Of a DNA stretch of 64,000 bases, positions 17,192-26,762 are shown one piece after another (positions within the stretch are counted from its first letter, which is position 1; the number at the start of each line of letters is the position of its first letter). The DNA is from Streptococcaceae bacterium. GTDB taxonomy: Bacteria > Bacillota > Bacilli > Lactobacillales > Streptococcaceae. The stretch covers positions 310,001 to 374,000 of the forward strand of contig CABIZZ010000001.1 in assembly GCA_902363395.1 (NCBI GenBank), in the 5' to 3' direction. The notes beneath the pieces are model-generated. The model made no database searches and had not been told where the DNA came from. It saw nothing but the letters and a program-made list of their open reading frames with translations. The position numbers and the translations under genes were made by a program.

Positions 17192-19408
17192 ATGACAAAA
17201 CAAGTGTTTCAAACGACTTTTGCGGGTCGTGAGTTGATCGTAGAGACTGGTCAGGTTGCGAAGCAAGCCAATGGCTCTGTTGTTGTGCGTTATGGGGAGT
17301 CAACTGTCTTGACGGCTGCTGTCATGTCTAAGAAGATGGCAACTGGGGATTTCTTCCCGCTTCAAGTCAACTACGAAGAAAAAATGTATGCGGCTGGGAA
17401 ATTTCCTGGTGGCTTTATGAAACGTGAAGGACGTCCTTCAACAGATGCGACTTTGACAGCGCGCTTGATTGACCGCCCAATCCGTCCTATGTTTGCGGAA
17501 GGTTTCCGTAATGAAGTGCAAGTCATCAACACAGTCCTTTCTTACGATGAAAATGCATCTGCACCAATGGCAGCCATGTTTGGTTCATCCTTGGCACTTT
17601 CTATCTCAGATATTCCATTTGACGGACCAATCGCTGGGGTACAAGTAGGCTATGTTGATGGTCAAATCATCATCAACCCTACGCAAGAACAAGCTGAGCA
17701 ATCGCTTCTTGAATTGACAGTAGCTGGTACCAAACACGCTATCAACATGGTAGAGTCTGGTGCTAAAGAATTGTCAGAAGAAATCATGTTGGAAGCTCTT
17801 CTCAAAGGGCACGAAGCCATTAAAGAATTGATTGCCTTCCAAGAAGAAATCGTAGCGGCAGTTGGTAAGGAAAAAGCAGAAGTAGAATTGCTTCATGTGG
17901 ATGCTGAGTTGCAAGCTGAAATCATTGCAGCCTACAACAGCGATCTTCAAAAAGCGGTTCAAGTTGAAGAAAAATTGGCTCGTGAAGCTGCGACTCAAGC
18001 AGTGAAAGACCAAGTAACGGCTGTTTACGAAGAAAAATATGCAGACCACGAAGAATTTGATCGCATCATGCGCGACGTGGCTGAAATCTTGGAACAAATG
18101 GAACACGCAGAAGTGCGCCGTTTGATCACTGAAGACAAGGTTCGTCCGGATGGTCGTAAGGTCGATGAAATCCGTCCTTTGGATGCACAAGTGGACTACC
18201 TTCCTCGCGTACACGGTTCAGGTCTCTTCACTCGTGGGCAAACTCAGGCCCTTTCTATCTTGACTTTGGCGCCAATGGGTGAAACGCAAATTATCGATGG
18301 TTTGGATCCAGAGTACAAGAAACGCTTCATGCACCACTATAACTTCCCACAATACTCTGTTGGGGAAACAGGTCGTTACGGTGCACCAGGTCGTCGTGAA
18401 ATTGGTCACGGTGCTCTCGGTGAGCGTGCCCTTGCGCAAGTATTGCCAAGTTTGGAAGAATTCCCATACGCGATCCGTTTGGTAGCAGAAGTATTGGAAT
18501 CAAACGGTTCTTCATCTCAAGCATCTATCTGCGCAGGAACACTTGCCCTTATGGCTGGTGGTGTGCCAATCAAGGCGCCAGTAGCAGGTATTGCCATGGG
18601 TCTGATCTCAGATGGAAACAACTACACAGTATTGACAGATATCCAAGGCTTGGAAGACCACTTTGGAGATATGGACTTCAAGGTTGCAGGGACTCGTGAC
18701 GGGATTACAGCCCTACAAATGGATATCAAGATCCAAGGGATTACTGCAGAAATCTTGACGGAGGCTCTTGCTCAAGCCAAGAAAGCTCGTTTTGAAATCC
18801 TTGACGTGATTGAAGCAACGATTCCAGAAGTTCGTCCAGAATTGGCTCCAACTGCTCCGAAAATTGATACCATCAAGATTGATGTTGACAAGATCAAGAT
18901 TGTCATCGGTAAGGGTGGAGAAACCATCGATAAGATCATCGCTGAAACAGGCGTTAAGATTGACATCGACGAAGAAGGAAATGTATCTATCTACTCTAGC
19001 GACCAAGATGCCATCAACCGTGCTAAAGAAATCATTGCTGGTTTGGTTCGTGAAGCTAAAGTGGACGAAGTCTACCATGCCAAAGTTGTTCGTATCGAGA
19101 AATTTGGTGCCTTTGTCAACCTCTTTGATAAGACAGATGCCCTCGTACACATCTCTGAAATGGCTTGGACTCGCACTAACCGTGTCGAAGACTTGGTAGC
19201 TATCGGCGATGAAGTGGATGTCAAGATTATCAAGATTGACGAGAAAGGCCGTGTCGATGCTTCTATGAAAGCACTTCTTCCTCGTCCTCCAAAACCAGAA
19301 CATTCAGAAGATAAAGGGGATAAGGGTCATCGTCATGGCGATCATCCTCGTCACCACAAACCTAGAAAAGACTTTGCCAAAGATGCAGGTGAAGCAACGA
19401 AAGAATAA
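17192..19408 (+). CDS. pnp: Polynucleotide phosphorylase
   Basis: A 738-residue protein beginning [20 protein letters not shown]. Domains in order: RNase PH-like 1 (about 1-215), helical linker, RNase PH-like 2 (about 310-535, with [13 protein letters not shown] and [11 protein letters not shown]), KH (about 550-615, [13 protein letters not shown]), S1 (about 620-690) and a His/Lys-rich tail. It degrades RNA 3' to 5' by phosphorolysis. The frame is open further upstream, but AAAGGGG and homology put the start at 17192. It heads a cluster with cysE 24 bases downstream. The leader carries the end of a hairpin repeat array, which could matter for mRNA stability. Confidence 0.96.
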   Translation: MTKQVFQTTFAGRELIVETGQVAKQANGSVVVRYGESTVLTAAVMSKKMATGDFFPLQVNYEEKMYAAGKFPGGFMKREGRPSTDATLTARLIDRPIRPMFAEGFRNEVQVINTVLSYDENASAPMAAMFGSSLALSISDIPFDGPIAGVQVGYVDGQIIINPTQEQAEQSLLELTVAGTKHAINMVESGAKELSEEIMLEALLKGHEAIKELIAFQEEIVAAVGKEKAEVELLHVDAELQAEIIAAYNSDLQKAVQVEEKLAREAATQAVKDQVTAVYEEKYADHEEFDRIMRDVAEILEQMEHAEVRRLITEDKVRPDGRKVDEIRPLDAQVDYLPRVHGSGLFTRGQTQALSILTLAPMGETQIIDGLDPEYKKRFMHHYNFPQYSVGETGRYGAPGRREIGHGALGERALAQVLPSLEEFPYAIRLVAEVLESNGSSSQASICAGTLALMAGGVPIKAPVAGIAMGLISDGNNYTVLTDIQGLEDHFGDMDFKVAGTRDGITALQMDIKIQGITAEILTEALAQAKKARFEILDVIEATIPEVRPELAPTAPKIDTIKIDVDKIKIVIGKGGETIDKIIAETGVKIDIDEEGNVSIYSSDQDAINRAKEIIAGLVREAKVDEVYHAKVVRIEKFGAFVNLFDKTDALVHISEMAWTRTNRVEDLVAIGDEVDVKIIKIDEKGRVDASMKALLPRPPKPEHSEDKGDKGHRHGDHPRHHKPRKDFAKDAGEATKE

Positions 19409-19432
19409 GCATTTAAAAGAAAGGAGCACGGT

Positions 19433-20050
19433 ATGGGATGGTGGCGTGAAACCATTGATATTGTGAAAGAAAATGACCCAGCAGCACGTACCTCGCTGGA
19501 GGTCCTCTTGACCTATCCAGGCGTCAAAGCGTTAGCTGCTCACCGTGTTTCTCACTTTTTGTGGAATCATGGCTTTAAGCTTCTAGCTCGGATGCACAGT
19601 CAGTTCTGGCGTTTTTGGACCCAGATCGAAATCCATCCAGGTGCGACCATTGCTTCGGGTGTCTTTATCGACCATGGAGCAGGCCTCGTTATTGGGGAAA
19701 CAGCTATTGTTGAAAAAGGCGTTATGCTCTACCACGGGGTGACGCTCGGTGGAACTGGAAAGGATACAGGGAAGCGCCATCCGACGGTTCGTGAAGGAGC
19801 TTTGGTCTCCGCTCATGCCCAGGTCATCGGCCCGATTGAGATTGGGGCCAAGGCCAAAGTAGGAGCAGGGGCAGTGGTAGTCTCTGATGTACCGAGTGAT
19901 GTGACTGTTGTCGGAGTCCCTGCTAAAATTGTTCGTGTTCACGGTAAGAAGGATAAGCCAATCATTCACCAGGAAGAAGAAAAGCGTGAATACTACATGA
20001 ATAAGATGGAGCACGCCAAGGAAGCCAGTCACCATTCATCAAGTCTTTAG
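19433..20050 (+). CDS. cysE: Serine O-acetyltransferase
   Basis: A 205-residue CysE. The N-terminal helical domain is followed by left-handed beta-helix hexapeptide repeats (HPGATIASGVFIDHGAGLVIGETA, VTLGGTGKDTGKRHP), with the catalytic His/Asp in these segments. It makes O-acetylserine, the precursor of cysteine. GAAAGGAG precedes the ATG. Likely cotranscribed with pnp (24-base gap); cysS lies downstream in the same direction, so the cluster links cysteine synthesis and cysteinyl-tRNA formation. Confidence 0.95.
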   Translation: MGWWRETIDIVKENDPAARTSLEVLLTYPGVKALAAHRVSHFLWNHGFKLLARMHSQFWRFWTQIEIHPGATIASGVFIDHGAGLVIGETAIVEKGVMLYHGVTLGGTGKDTGKRHPTVREGALVSAHAQVIGPIEIGAKAKVGAGAVVVSDVPSDVTVVGVPAKIVRVHGKKDKPIIHQEEEKREYYMNKMEHAKEASHHSSSL

Positions 20051-20081
20051 AAAAAGGTTGGAAAAGTTATCGAAGTGAAAT

Positions 20082-20292
20082 ATGACAGGAGGAACCGACC
20101 TGTCAGATTTACCAGATGCTATTTTGAACCAGGTAGTCCTTGAACTGAAAGAATGCTTGGAGTCAATTTCGCATGAGTAAAGTCTATCAGTTCTTCTACA
20201 CAGCTGACTATGTAGATCATCATAACCGAACCTGGGATGCCCGCCATGAAGAGCGGACAGCTGATGCCATGATTTTTTCACTATCTCTTTGA
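20082..20292 (+). other. Two overlapping short ORFs, probably a decayed gene between cysE and the DHFR-like gene
   Basis: ORF a (20082-20180, 32 residues, MTGGTDLSDLPDAILNQ) overlaps ORF b (20173-20292, 39 residues, MSKVYQFFYTADYVDHHNRT). Neither has a clear SD and neither is recognised. Their overlap and tight placement suggest remnants of one frameshifted gene rather than real small proteins. Confidence 0.35.
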
Positions 20293-20326
20293 CAATAGCA
20301 AAGGAACTAGAAAGGTAACTACAAGA

Positions 20327-20848
20327 ATGGCAGTTTATTTTTACGGCTGTATCACCATGGATGGATACTTGGCAGACGGCCAGCACAGGATAGACTGGCT
20401 GCATCAGCTTGGTTCTGTAGAGGATACAGGCTATGATGACTTTTACAGGCAAATGGATATCACCATCATGGGTAAGCGGACCTTTGAGGAAATCCAAGAT
20501 TTGCAAGATGTAGAAAGTTTTTATCAAACTACGGAAAACTATGTCTTTACGCATGATAGGCACCTGCCTGTCAGCAATTACCAGTCAGTAGCTGGGGATG
20601 TGGTGGACTTTGTTCGCCAGATTGACAAAGGCAAAAATGTCTTTGTGATTGGTGGTAATTCCTTGGTAGGACCGCTCTTGGATGCGGATCTTTTCGACCA
20701 CCTTATTATTCAGATAGCGCCCCTTATCCTAGGAAAGGGGGTTCCCCTTTTTACCCAAGAGGAAGGGCAGCGCTTTTACAAACTGGATAGCCTCAGACAA
20801 TTTGGCCCTTTTGCAGAGCTGGTTTTCAGCCGAAAAAGTCAGAAATAG
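20327..20848 (+). CDS. Dihydrofolate reductase-like (RibD C-terminal domain) protein
   Basis: A 173-residue protein of the RibD_C/DHFR-like fold. MAVYFYGCITMDGYLA at the N-terminus, TIMGKRTFEEI in the middle and FVIGGNSLVGPLLDADLFD (about 104-123) are the NADPH-binding and family motifs. It is probably a reductase of unknown substrate. AAAGGTAAC precedes the ATG. It sits between cysE and cysS (17-base gap to cysS) and is likely in the same operon. The specific reaction is unknown. Confidence 0.8.
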   Translation: MAVYFYGCITMDGYLADGQHRIDWLHQLGSVEDTGYDDFYRQMDITIMGKRTFEEIQDLQDVESFYQTTENYVFTHDRHLPVSNYQSVAGDVVDFVRQIDKGKNVFVIGGNSLVGPLLDADLFDHLIIQIAPLILGKGVPLFTQEEGQRFYKLDSLRQFGPFAELVFSRKSQK

Positions 20849-20865
20849 AGAAGGGAGTGGACCGC

Positions 20866-22209
20866 ATGATTAAAATTTATGACACCATGTCTCGTGATTT
20901 GCGAGAATTTGTCCCAATTGAAGAAGGAAAGGTTCGCATGTATGTCTGTGGACCAACTGTGTACAACTATATCCACGTGGGGAATGCCCGTTCAACGGTA
21001 GCCTTTGACACGATTCGTCGCTATTTTGAGTATCGCGGCTATGAGGTTAACTACATTTCCAACTTTACGGATGTGGATGATAAGATTATCAACCGTGCCA
21101 AAGAAGAAGGCATCACTCCTCAGGAAGTGGCAGACAAGTACATTGCGGCTTTTCGTGAGGATGTGACGGCTCTCGGGGTCAAACCTGCAACCCGTCACCC
21201 TCGTGTGGTCGAGTTTATGGATGACATCATCCGTTTTGTCGCTGATTTGATTGAAAAAGGCTATGCCTACGAGAGCCAAGGCGATGTCTATTTCCGTGTG
21301 GAAAAATCCCACAACTATGCAAAATTAGCCAATAAAACCCTAGAAGACTTGGAGTTAGGTGCTTCTGGTCGGACAGATGAAGAGACTGCCCGCAAGGAAA
21401 ATCCAGTCGACTTTGCCCTTTGGAAAGCTGCGAAGCCGGGTGAAGTTTCTTGGGACAGTCCTTGGGGTCCTGGTCGTCCTGGTTGGCACATTGAGTGTTC
21501 AGTCATGTCAACGGGGATTTTAGGCGATACCATTGATATCCACGGTGGTGGAGCCGACCTTGAGTTTCCGCATCATACCAACGAAATTGCTCAGTCTGAA
21601 GCTAAAACGGGCAAGACCTTTGCCAACTACTGGATGCACAATGGCTTTGTCAATATCGACAATGTCAAGATGTCCAAGTCCTTAGGTAACTTCATTACTG
21701 TGCATGATGCATTGAAGACCATCGACGGCCAAGTCCTTCGCTTCTTCTTTGCGACCCAGCACTACCGCAAGCCCATTAACTTCACAGAAAAAGCGGTACG
21801 CGATGCGGAGACCAACCTCAAGTATTTGAAAAATACCTATGAGCAACCGTTCACAGGAGAAGTGGATCCAGCAGACTTGCAAGGCTTTGTGGACAAGTTT
21901 ATCGCGGTGATGGATGAAGATATCAATGCGGCAAACGGAATCACCGTCGTCTTTGAATTAGCCAAATGGATTAATTCAGGTCACTATAATCAAGATGTTA
22001 AGGATGTCTTGACCAAGATGTTAGAAGTCTTTGGAGTGGTCTTTGTCGAGGAAGTCTTGGATGCGGACATTGAAGCCTTGATCGCGGAACGTCAGGAAGC
22101 GCGGGCTAAGAAAGATTTTGCGCGAGCAGATGCGATTCGCGATGAATTGGCTGCGCAAGGAATCAAGCTCTTGGATACAAAAGAAGGTGTAAGGTGGACA
22201 CGTGATTGA
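20866..22209 (+). CDS. cysS: Cysteinyl-tRNA synthetase
   Basis: A 447-residue class I aminoacyl-tRNA synthetase. Cys28 (YVCGPTVYN) is a zinc ligand, HVGNARS is the HIGH-like motif, ECSVMS and HHTNE supply the further zinc ligands, and VKMSKSLGN is the KMSKS loop. It charges tRNA-Cys. A GTG at 20857 is also in frame, but AGAAGGGAG spaces well to ATG 20866. Its 3' end overlaps mrnC by 8 bases, so translation is coupled. Confidence 0.97.
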   Translation: MIKIYDTMSRDLREFVPIEEGKVRMYVCGPTVYNYIHVGNARSTVAFDTIRRYFEYRGYEVNYISNFTDVDDKIINRAKEEGITPQEVADKYIAAFREDVTALGVKPATRHPRVVEFMDDIIRFVADLIEKGYAYESQGDVYFRVEKSHNYAKLANKTLEDLELGASGRTDEETARKENPVDFALWKAAKPGEVSWDSPWGPGRPGWHIECSVMSTGILGDTIDIHGGGADLEFPHHTNEIAQSEAKTGKTFANYWMHNGFVNIDNVKMSKSLGNFITVHDALKTIDGQVLRFFFATQHYRKPINFTEKAVRDAETNLKYLKNTYEQPFTGEVDPADLQGFVDKFIAVMDEDINAANGITVVFELAKWINSGHYNQDVKDVLTKMLEVFGVVFVEEVLDADIEALIAERQEARAKKDFARADAIRDELAAQGIKLLDTKEGVRWTRD

Positions 22210-22597
22210 TGTCAATCTAATCAATGGGATTGCCCTGGCCTTTGAGGGAGATGCGGTCTATTCTATGTATATTCGCAAGCACCTGATTTTTCAAGGGATG
22301 ACCAAGCCCAATAAACTTCATCAGGCGGCTACCCGCTACGTCTCTGCTAAGGCTCAGGCTAGTCTGATTGCGATGATGTTAGAAGATGAGCTTTTGACAG
22401 AGAAAGAAGTCGAGATCTATAAGCGCGGTCGCAATACCAACAGCCATACCAAGGCCAAAAATGCGGATGTCGTGACCTATCGCATGTCGACGGGTTTTGA
22501 AGCGGTCATGGGTTATCTGCATCTGACAGATGAAATCAGTCGCTTAGAGGAATTGGTAGCTTGGTGTATCCAAAAAGTGGAAGAAGGAACAAAATAG
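22202..22597 (+). CDS. mrnC: Mini-ribonuclease 3
   Basis: A 131-residue RNase III catalytic-domain protein without a dsRNA-binding domain. [21 protein letters not shown] holds the RNase III signature and [33 protein letters not shown] the second acidic cluster. In Bacillus it matures 23S rRNA. It starts with GTG inside the cysS 3' end (AAGGTG nearby). Conserved cysS-mrnC pairing supports the call. Confidence 0.93.
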   Translation: MIDVNLINGIALAFEGDAVYSMYIRKHLIFQGMTKPNKLHQAATRYVSAKAQASLIAMMLEDELLTEKEVEIYKRGRNTNSHTKAKNADVVTYRMSTGFEAVMGYLHLTDEISRLEELVAWCIQKVEEGTK

Positions 22598-23457
22598 TGA
22601 AAAATATCAGAGAGTGGTTCCCTCAGGCAGAGGTGACGGATCACCCCAATCCACCAGCTGGTTATGTAGCCATTCCCCTGCAGGCCCAGCAATGGTTGCT
22701 ACTGAAGGAAGAAGAGCTGACCGAGAGAGAGAAACAATTGATTTCCTGGTTGGGCAGTGAGGAAGATCTTGCCCCCAACCCTTGGTACCAATACTTGATT
22801 GATGGAAAGGGAGAAGCCCCTCAAGTCATCAAAAAAATGCAACTTGTCTATTGCCACCTCTCGCACTCGACAGCGGAAGGAACTGCTTCTTGGTTAGAGA
22901 TGATGCAGACGCTTTTGCCCAACTTTCGGGCAGTCTTGCAACTGAGTGGACAGGACTATGTACTCATTCTAGATCAAGAGCAGCCGCTGACTGTGGCTGA
23001 TATCTTAAAAGATACCGTCTCTGCCATGGAGTATGATTTTAATATTCGCTTATCCATCATGGTCGGGCAGGTATGGACCGAATCAAAAGCTGGGAAAGTA
23101 TCTCCGGTCATCCGAGCAGAACGGGCAGCCTTTCGAGCCTGGATCCGAGAAGGACATCAAGGTGTTTACCGCTTTTCTCAACTCTACCTATGGGGAATCG
23201 AGCAGGCAGATTTGGATCTCCATACTATCAAAGAACGCTTGCATCAGCTGATTGGAAGTCAAGACCAGTTGCAGGATATCATTGTTGCCCTCTGGGACAA
23301 CGGGGCGGTTGTAACCAAGGCGGCCCAGCAACTTTATCTCCATCGCAATTCCCTTCAATACAAGATTGACAAGTGGGAAGAGCTAACGGGTCTCCAGTTG
23401 AAAAATCTAACCGATCTAGCCCTTTGTTACCATTTGGTTCTACAGGATGTGATTTAA
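22597..23457 (+). CDS. PucR/CdaR-type helix-turn-helix regulator
   Basis: About 286 residues from GTG 22597, which overlaps the mrnC stop by one base. The C-terminus has a PucR/CdaR-like helix-turn-helix (about 225-280: VALWDNGAVVTKAAQQLYLHRNSLQYKIDKWEELTG). The N-terminal two thirds are unassigned. The longer frame from 22561 lies inside mrnC and is less likely. It lies directly before a strong terminator and then msmK, so control of sugar uptake is a reasonable guess from context only. Confidence 0.7.
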   Translation: MKNIREWFPQAEVTDHPNPPAGYVAIPLQAQQWLLLKEEELTEREKQLISWLGSEEDLAPNPWYQYLIDGKGEAPQVIKKMQLVYCHLSHSTAEGTASWLEMMQTLLPNFRAVLQLSGQDYVLILDQEQPLTVADILKDTVSAMEYDFNIRLSIMVGQVWTESKAGKVSPVIRAERAAFRAWIREGHQGVYRFSQLYLWGIEQADLDLHTIKERLHQLIGSQDQLQDIIVALWDNGAVVTKAAQQLYLHRNSLQYKIDKWEELTGLQLKNLTDLALCYHLVLQDVI

Positions 23458-23470
23458 ACGGAATCAATCC

Positions 23471-23508
23471 AGAGTTTTGTGCAAGTTGCACAAAACTCTT
23501 TTTCTTTT
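23471..23508 (+). terminator. Strong terminator closing the pnp-cysS cluster
   Basis: AGAGTTTTGTGC/GCACAAAACTCT stem with short loop, then TTTTTCTTTTTT. Confidence 0.9.
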
Positions 23509-23527
23509 TTGTGAGACTTGCCATAGC

Positions 23528-23557
23528 TTTGTAAAGCGTTTTCATTTACAATAGAAT
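23528..23557 (+). promoter_or_regulatory. msmK promoter with cre-like site
   Basis: TTTGTA (23528-23533) and TAGAAT (23552-23557) with an 18-base spacer. GTAAAGCGTTTTCA (23531-23544) matches the CcpA cre consensus except at its first two bases. It overlaps the spacer, which would fit catabolite repression. Confidence 0.55.
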
Positions 23558-23581
23558 TATAAAAATCAAAGGAGTACCATC

Positions 23582-24712
23582 ATGGTAGAATTAAATCTTA
23601 AAAATATTTACAAAAAATATCCAAACAGCGAACACTATTCAGTTGAAGACTTCAACTTGGACATCAAAGACAAAGAGTTTATCGTTTTCGTAGGTCCTTC
23701 AGGATGTGGTAAATCAACAACTCTTCGTATGATCGCTGGTCTTGAAGATATCACAGAAGGTGAATGTTCCATCGATGGTACTGTTGTAAATAACGTAGCA
23801 CCTAAAGACCGTGACATCGCCATGGTATTCCAAAACTACGCTCTTTACCCACACATGACTGTGTACGATAACATGGCCTTTGGTTTGAAATTGCGTAAAT
23901 ACAGCAAGGAAGATATTGACAAACGTGTACAAGAAGCAGCTGAAATCCTTGGCTTGAAAGAATTCTTGGATCGTAAACCAGCTGACCTTTCTGGTGGTCA
24001 ACGTCAACGTGTGGCTATGGGACGTGCCATTGTCCGTGATGCAAAAGTGTTCTTGATGGACGAACCTTTGTCAAACTTGGATGCGAAACTTCGTGTATCC
24101 ATGCGTGCTGAAATCGCGAAAATCCACCGTCGTATCGGAGCTACAACTATTTACGTAACTCACGACCAAACAGAAGCGATGACATTGGCTGACCGTATCG
24201 TTATCATGTCTGCGACTAAAAACCCAGCTGGTACTGGTACAATTGGACGTGTGGAACAAATTGGTTCTCCGCAAGAAGTGTACAAGAACCCTGTTAACAA
24301 ATTCGTAGCTGGATTCATCGGAAGCCCTGCCATGAACTTCATTAACGTCAAGTTGGAAGGTGGCTACATCGTTACTAACGGCTTGAATTTGAAAGTTCCA
24401 GAAGGTGCTTTGAAAGTTCTTCGTGAAAAAGGCTATGATGGTAAAGAATTGATCTTTGGTATCCGTCCAGAAGACGTGAATACAGAAGCTGCTTTCCTTG
24501 AAACTTTCCCAGAATCAGTTGTTAAAGCAACCATCTCTGTATCTGAGTTGCTTGGTTCTGAATCACACTTGTACTGCCAAGTTGGTGACAACGAATTCAT
24601 CGCGAAAGTGGATGCGCGTGACTACCTTGAAACAGGTGCAACCATCGAACTTGGATTTGACTTGAACAAAGCTCACTTCTTCGACAAAGAAACTGAAAAA
24701 ACAGTATACTAA
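23582..24712 (+). CDS. msmK: Multiple-sugar ABC transporter ATPase MsmK
   Basis: A 376-residue ABC ATPase of the MalK/UgpC/MsmK group. Walker A is GPSGCGKST, the Q-loop is FQNYALYP, the signature is LSGGQRQR, Walker B is VFLMDEP and the switch is THDQ. A C-terminal TOBE-like regulatory domain follows (about 240-376). MsmK is the shared ATPase that energises several carbohydrate ABC importers in streptococci. No permease or binding protein is adjacent, which fits that shared role. AAAGGAG precedes the ATG. Confidence 0.93.
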   Translation: MVELNLKNIYKKYPNSEHYSVEDFNLDIKDKEFIVFVGPSGCGKSTTLRMIAGLEDITEGECSIDGTVVNNVAPKDRDIAMVFQNYALYPHMTVYDNMAFGLKLRKYSKEDIDKRVQEAAEILGLKEFLDRKPADLSGGQRQRVAMGRAIVRDAKVFLMDEPLSNLDAKLRVSMRAEIAKIHRRIGATTIYVTHDQTEAMTLADRIVIMSATKNPAGTGTIGRVEQIGSPQEVYKNPVNKFVAGFIGSPAMNFINVKLEGGYIVTNGLNLKVPEGALKVLREKGYDGKELIFGIRPEDVNTEAAFLETFPESVVKATISVSELLGSESHLYCQVGDNEFIAKVDARDYLETGATIELGFDLNKAHFFDKETEKTVY

Positions 24713-24729
24713 TCAATACTGACACTATA

Positions 24730-24757
24730 GAGACTGAGACGATTTGTCTCGGTCTCT
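24730..24757 (+). terminator. Hairpin between msmK and the alpha-glucosidase
   Basis: AGAGAC-T-GAGAC / GTCTC-G-GTCTCT stem with a weak T-run (TTCATTT). It may act as partial terminator or mRNA-end stabiliser within a two-gene operon. Confidence 0.5.
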
Positions 24758-24778
24758 TTCATTTAAAGGAGACAAGAC

Positions 24779-26446
24779 ATGGAAAAAGACTGGTGGAAGG
24801 GGAAGGTCGCTTATCAGATCTACCCAAAAAGCTTCAAAGACAGCAATGGAGATGGTGTTGGGGATTTGAAAGGCATTACGGAGAAACTCGATTACCTTCA
24901 AGACTTAGGGATTGATATCCTCTGGCTATCTCCTGTTTACAAGAGTCCTTTTATTGACCAGGGTTATGATATTTCTGACTATTATGCCATTGATCCCCAT
25001 TTTGGGACCATGGAAGATATGGAAGAGTTGATTGCGGAAGGCAAGAAGCGAGGCATTTCCATCATTATGGACTTGGTGGTCAACCATTGCTCCAGTCATC
25101 ACGAATGGTTCCAAAAGGCTCTAGTGGATCCAGATGGCCCTTATGCAGACTACTTTTACTTCATCGAAAGTGACAAGGAACCCAACAACTGGGAAAGTTA
25201 CTTTGGAGGCAGTGTCTGGGAACCAGTTCCTGGTACCAACAAATACTATCTCCATTCTTTTCACAAGGATCAGCCGGATCTCAATTGGCAAAATCCTGTC
25301 TTGCGCGAAGAGATTTACAAGATGATCAACTGGTGGTTGGACAAGGGAATTGCAGGCTTCCGGATTGACGCCATTATCAATATCAAAAAGGATTTAGAAT
25401 GGCGTTCACTTCCGTCCGATCGTGAAAATGGCCTGGTCCCAGTGCCGGAATCGCTGGTCAATGCCCAACCGATTGAACCTTTCTTGCGAGAGTTAAAGGA
25501 GCGGACTTTTGCCAAGTACAATGCCTTCACTGTAGGGGAAGTTTTCAATGAAACCGATGAAGAACTGCATTTCTTCATTGGAAAAGATGGCGTCTTTTCT
25601 TCTATCTTTGACTTCAAGCAAACCTGCTTAGGGCAGGAAGGAAAGGGCTGGTTTGACCATACTCTTCCAACAGCGGAAGAACTCAAGGAAAGTATTTTCC
25701 AAGCGCATGAGCGCGCAGATAGGATTGGTGTTCTCTCGACCATCATCGAAAACCACGACGAACCTCGTGGGGTGTCCCATTATATCGCAGAAGGTCCAGT
25801 AAACGATACCAGTAAAAAAGCCCTGGGAACCATTCAGGTTTTGCGCAAGGGAATTCCTTTTATCTATCAAGGTCAAGAAATTGGAATGGAGAACCAAGTC
25901 TTTGAATCAGTGGAGGACTTTGATGATATCGCGACCATCAATGGCTACCACGTTGCTAAAGAAGCTGGTTTGAGTGAGGAAGAAGCCTTAGCAGCGATTG
26001 CCAACTATAGCCGAGACAATGCGCGGACACCGATGCAGTGGACAAGAGAGCCAGGTCTGGGCTTTAGCGATGGGTCAGCCTGGTTGATCAGTCCCAAACC
26101 AGACTATTCTATTAATGTAGAAGACCAGGAAAAGGATCCAGATTCTATTTTGAATTATTACCGTCAGCTGACGGCCTTGTATCGCCATCCTCTCTATGGA
26201 AATACCATCCGGTTTGGAGATATGATTCCAGCTTATCGGGACCGCGAGAATATCATTGCCTTCGAACGCCGTGGGGACAAGCGTCTCTTGGTAATCAGCA
26301 ATTTCCAAAATCGCCAGGCCACTTTGGAGTTGACAGCTCCGATTAAAACGGTTATTTTAAATAATACTGTAGGATTATTCCAAGAAGGAGACCAAGTATT
26401 AGAATTGGCCCCTTACCAAACTGTTGTGTTGGAATTGGTGGAATAG
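24779..26446 (+). CDS. GH13 alpha-glucosidase (oligo-1,6-glucosidase type)
   Basis: A 555-residue glycoside hydrolase family 13 enzyme. It has VYKSPFIDQGYDISDY near the start and MDLVVNHCSSHHEWF as conserved region I. The catalytic nucleophile Asp197 lies in GFRIDAI, the acid/base Glu254 in TVGEVF, and the stabiliser Asp327 in ENHDEPR. There is no signal peptide, so it acts in the cytosol on imported alpha-glucosides. It sits after msmK with an AAAGGAGACAAG leader, consistent with hydrolysis of sugars brought in by MsmK-powered importers. Exact linkage preference (alpha-1,6 or alpha-1,4) is not readable; it differs from the DexB sequences I recall. Confidence 0.88.
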   Translation: MEKDWWKGKVAYQIYPKSFKDSNGDGVGDLKGITEKLDYLQDLGIDILWLSPVYKSPFIDQGYDISDYYAIDPHFGTMEDMEELIAEGKKRGISIIMDLVVNHCSSHHEWFQKALVDPDGPYADYFYFIESDKEPNNWESYFGGSVWEPVPGTNKYYLHSFHKDQPDLNWQNPVLREEIYKMINWWLDKGIAGFRIDAIINIKKDLEWRSLPSDRENGLVPVPESLVNAQPIEPFLRELKERTFAKYNAFTVGEVFNETDEELHFFIGKDGVFSSIFDFKQTCLGQEGKGWFDHTLPTAEELKESIFQAHERADRIGVLSTIIENHDEPRGVSHYIAEGPVNDTSKKALGTIQVLRKGIPFIYQGQEIGMENQVFESVEDFDDIATINGYHVAKEAGLSEEEALAAIANYSRDNARTPMQWTREPGLGFSDGSAWLISPKPDYSINVEDQEKDPDSILNYYRQLTALYRHPLYGNTIRFGDMIPAYRDRENIIAFERRGDKRLLVISNFQNRQATLELTAPIKTVILNNTVGLFQEGDQVLELAPYQTVVLELVE

Positions 26447-26449
26447 AAA

Positions 26450-26477
26450 AGAACCTTCGTAGACGCGAAGGTTCTTT
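26450..26477 (+). terminator. Terminator after the alpha-glucosidase
   Basis: GAACCTTCG-TAGACG-CGAAGGTTC followed by TTTT. Confidence 0.85.
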
Positions 26478-26494
26478 TGAAGATATATCTTTCG

Positions 26495-26630
26495 AAACTT
26501 TCCTTAGGTGAGTACGGACGTCAGCGAACTTCTTCGAAGTTCCATGACTTAGTTTTGAACCTAAGGTTTCAAAACTCCCGAGTGCTTGAAACTGTTATGT
26601 TTCAAGCACTTTTCTCACGGCGGAAAGTTT
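26495..26630 (+). repeat. Structured intergenic repeat, copy 2 (136 bases)
   Basis: Same ends (AAACTTTCC / GGAAAGTTT), same GGTGAG...CTCAC and the same GTCAGCGAACTTC...GAAGTTCCATGAC hairpin as the copy at 6653. The middle arm is a simpler hairpin AGTTTTGAAACC-type / GGTTTCAAAACT. The last hairpin is GTGCTTGAAAC/GTTTCAAGCAC where copy 1 has ATGCCTGAAAC/GTTTCAGGCAT: paired changes that keep the stem. Confidence 0.75.
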
Positions 26631-26762
26631 CAGTATAAGACTGAATACTGCTAAATACTAGAGTGAGTTTTATAACTTTTGTCTCATTTCTTAGATTATT
26701 TCATATGAAAAATTGATTTTCTATGAAAAGATGAACTTGAGATTCATAGCTAGTCTAAAATC

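Noticed and set aside
24779..26446. Assignment of the GH13 gene as dexB
   Set aside because: Conserved region I and its context differ from the DexB sequences I recall, so only a general alpha-glucosidase call is made.
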